From Atribacteria bacterium SCGC AAA255-G05 (GTDB taxonomy: Bacteria; Atribacterota; Phoenicimicrobiia; Phoenicimicrobiales; Phoenicimicrobiaceae), in assembly GCA_000405605.1 (NCBI GenBank), contig ASPA01000098.1, forward strand, positions 1 through 5,745: a stretch of 5,745 nt of DNA, in the 5' to 3' direction. The notes under the pieces are model-generated. The model searched no databases. It saw nothing but the letters and a program-made list of their open reading frames with translations, and was not told where the DNA came from. Positions 5,326-5,745 of the stretch are shown here, piece by piece; within the stretch, counting starts at the first letter, position 1; each line of letters begins with the position of its first letter. The position numbers were made by a program, and so were the translations under genes.

Positions 5326-5745
5326 CTATAGTACTTTCCCAACAGGCGCCATATAAATAGTAAATTCTTCATCACCGTCAATGCCAAGTATACTGTCTGT
5401 AAATTCCTGGTCATAAGCTGCAATGGCACAGGTACCGGCGCCAATGGCTTCACAGGCCAGGTAGAGATTTTGACAAACATGACCAGCATCAATGGCTATC
5501 ACTTTATAGGATGCCATACCGTATCTCCATTCCATGCGTGCCGGTATGGTTGTCCAAATGAAAGTCACTGCACTTTTACCTGCAAAAGATTGGCCTAATG
5601 CCGCCCGACTTATCAAGTCCTCAAGATGTTCATGTTTTATAAATTCAACCAGCTGATGGCTCATGGGTAAATAACGATAAATTGCCTTTGGTATTCCTTC
5701 CACACGGAAAACTGCAACATAAGTCTCCAGTGCATGCCTGCAACC
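5326..5745 (-). CDS. SagB-type nitroreductase, C-terminal part, continuing out of the window
   Basis: The minus-strand frame is open from the window end (5745) to TAG (5326-5328), 139 residues. The first 32 repeat, through the 95-bp inverted repeat, residues 110-141 of the forward fragment at 3556. The remaining 107 are the missing C-terminal half. 'GMASYKVIAIDAGHVCQNLYLACEAIGAGTCAIAAYDQE' is the conserved helix and strand that contact FMN in the nitroreductase fold, and 'FTIYMAPVGK' is the typical closing strand. The GTG at 5701-5703 should not be taken as a start: the frame continues upstream with GCRHALETYVAVF, as in the other copy. In the proposed true order this is the end of the gene starting at 3556. 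If the inversion is real, a second, complete copy could lie beyond the window. Confidence 0.85.
   Translation of the reverse strand, partial: GCRHALETYVAVFRVEGIPKAIYRYLPMSHQLVEFIKHEHLEDLISRAALGQSFAGKSAVTFIWTTIPARMEWRYGMASYKVIAIDAGHVCQNLYLACEAIGAGTCAIAAYDQEFTDSILGIDGDEEFTIYMAPVGKVL
5651..5745 (-). repeat. Right copy of the 95-bp exact inverted repeat, at the window end
   Basis: Exact reverse complement of 3883-3977. It ends where the window ends, so its true length is unknown. A terminal exact repeat of an odd length such as 95 is what a de Bruijn assembler leaves when neighbouring contigs share one k-mer. Confidence 0.97.

Noticed and set aside
5157..5492. Minus-strand ORF of 111 codons
   Set aside because: Shifted-frame shadow of the nitroreductase C-terminal part and the DUF255 scrap; no recognisable motif.
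3978..5650. Phase-variable invertible switch
   Set aside because: The inverted repeats lie in coding sequence, no invertase is present, and the transporter is cut in either orientation. A chimera explains it more simply, though this is not proven.

Overview
The window reads as low-GC bacterial DNA (roughly one third G+C by eye). It has strong AAGGAGG-type Shine-Dalgarno sites and short AT-rich intergenic stretches. The gene content suggests an anaerobe coping with oxidants: a methionine sulfoxide reductase, a rubrerythrin-like diiron protein, a Crp/Fnr regulator, a SagB-type nitroreductase and a DUF59 iron-sulfur assembly protein. A clostridial or other low-GC anaerobic lineage fits, but nothing here fixes the taxon.

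Layout from left to right. 1-281: 3' end of a DUF59 (MIP18-type) protein. 282-992: about 700 bases without a normal gene, holding a 14-codon ORF with a strong ribosome site, a clear terminator (745-775) and a 10-bp inverted repeat (913-940). 993-1358: a small VOC-fold protein. 1386-2057, minus strand: a Crp/Fnr regulator whose terminator hairpin lies inside its own last codons. Its promoter region, with a 5-4-5 palindrome, is shared with the divergent msrAB gene. 2231-3319: an exported MsrA-MsrB fusion with a second, well-placed internal start that would give a leaderless form. 3377-3430: a terminator. 3556-3978: the first 141 residues of a SagB-type nitroreductase.

From 3978 onward the window appears folded back on itself. 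Bases 3883-3977 are repeated exactly, as reverse complement, at 5651-5745, the very end of the window. The missing C-terminal 107 residues of the nitroreductase lie on the minus strand at 5326-5650. Between them, all on the minus strand, are a truncated BASS-family transporter (up to 4434), a rubrerythrin-like protein (4480-4968) and a scrap of a DUF255 thioredoxin-fold gene (5099-5281). Inverting 3978-5650 restores one intact 248-residue nitroreductase, followed on the same strand by the DUF255 scrap, rubrerythrin and transporter. The likeliest explanation is a fold-back chimera (as in multiple-displacement-amplified DNA) or an assembly join at a 95-base overlap. A real inversion between 95-bp repeats cannot be excluded.

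As a working picture, MsrAB repairs oxidised methionines outside the membrane and perhaps inside it, rubrerythrin removes peroxide, the flavin nitroreductase may handle quinones, nitro compounds or a peptide substrate, and the Crp/Fnr protein is the obvious candidate regulator of msrAB. I found no convincing new biological system. The strongest anomaly is the inverted junction.
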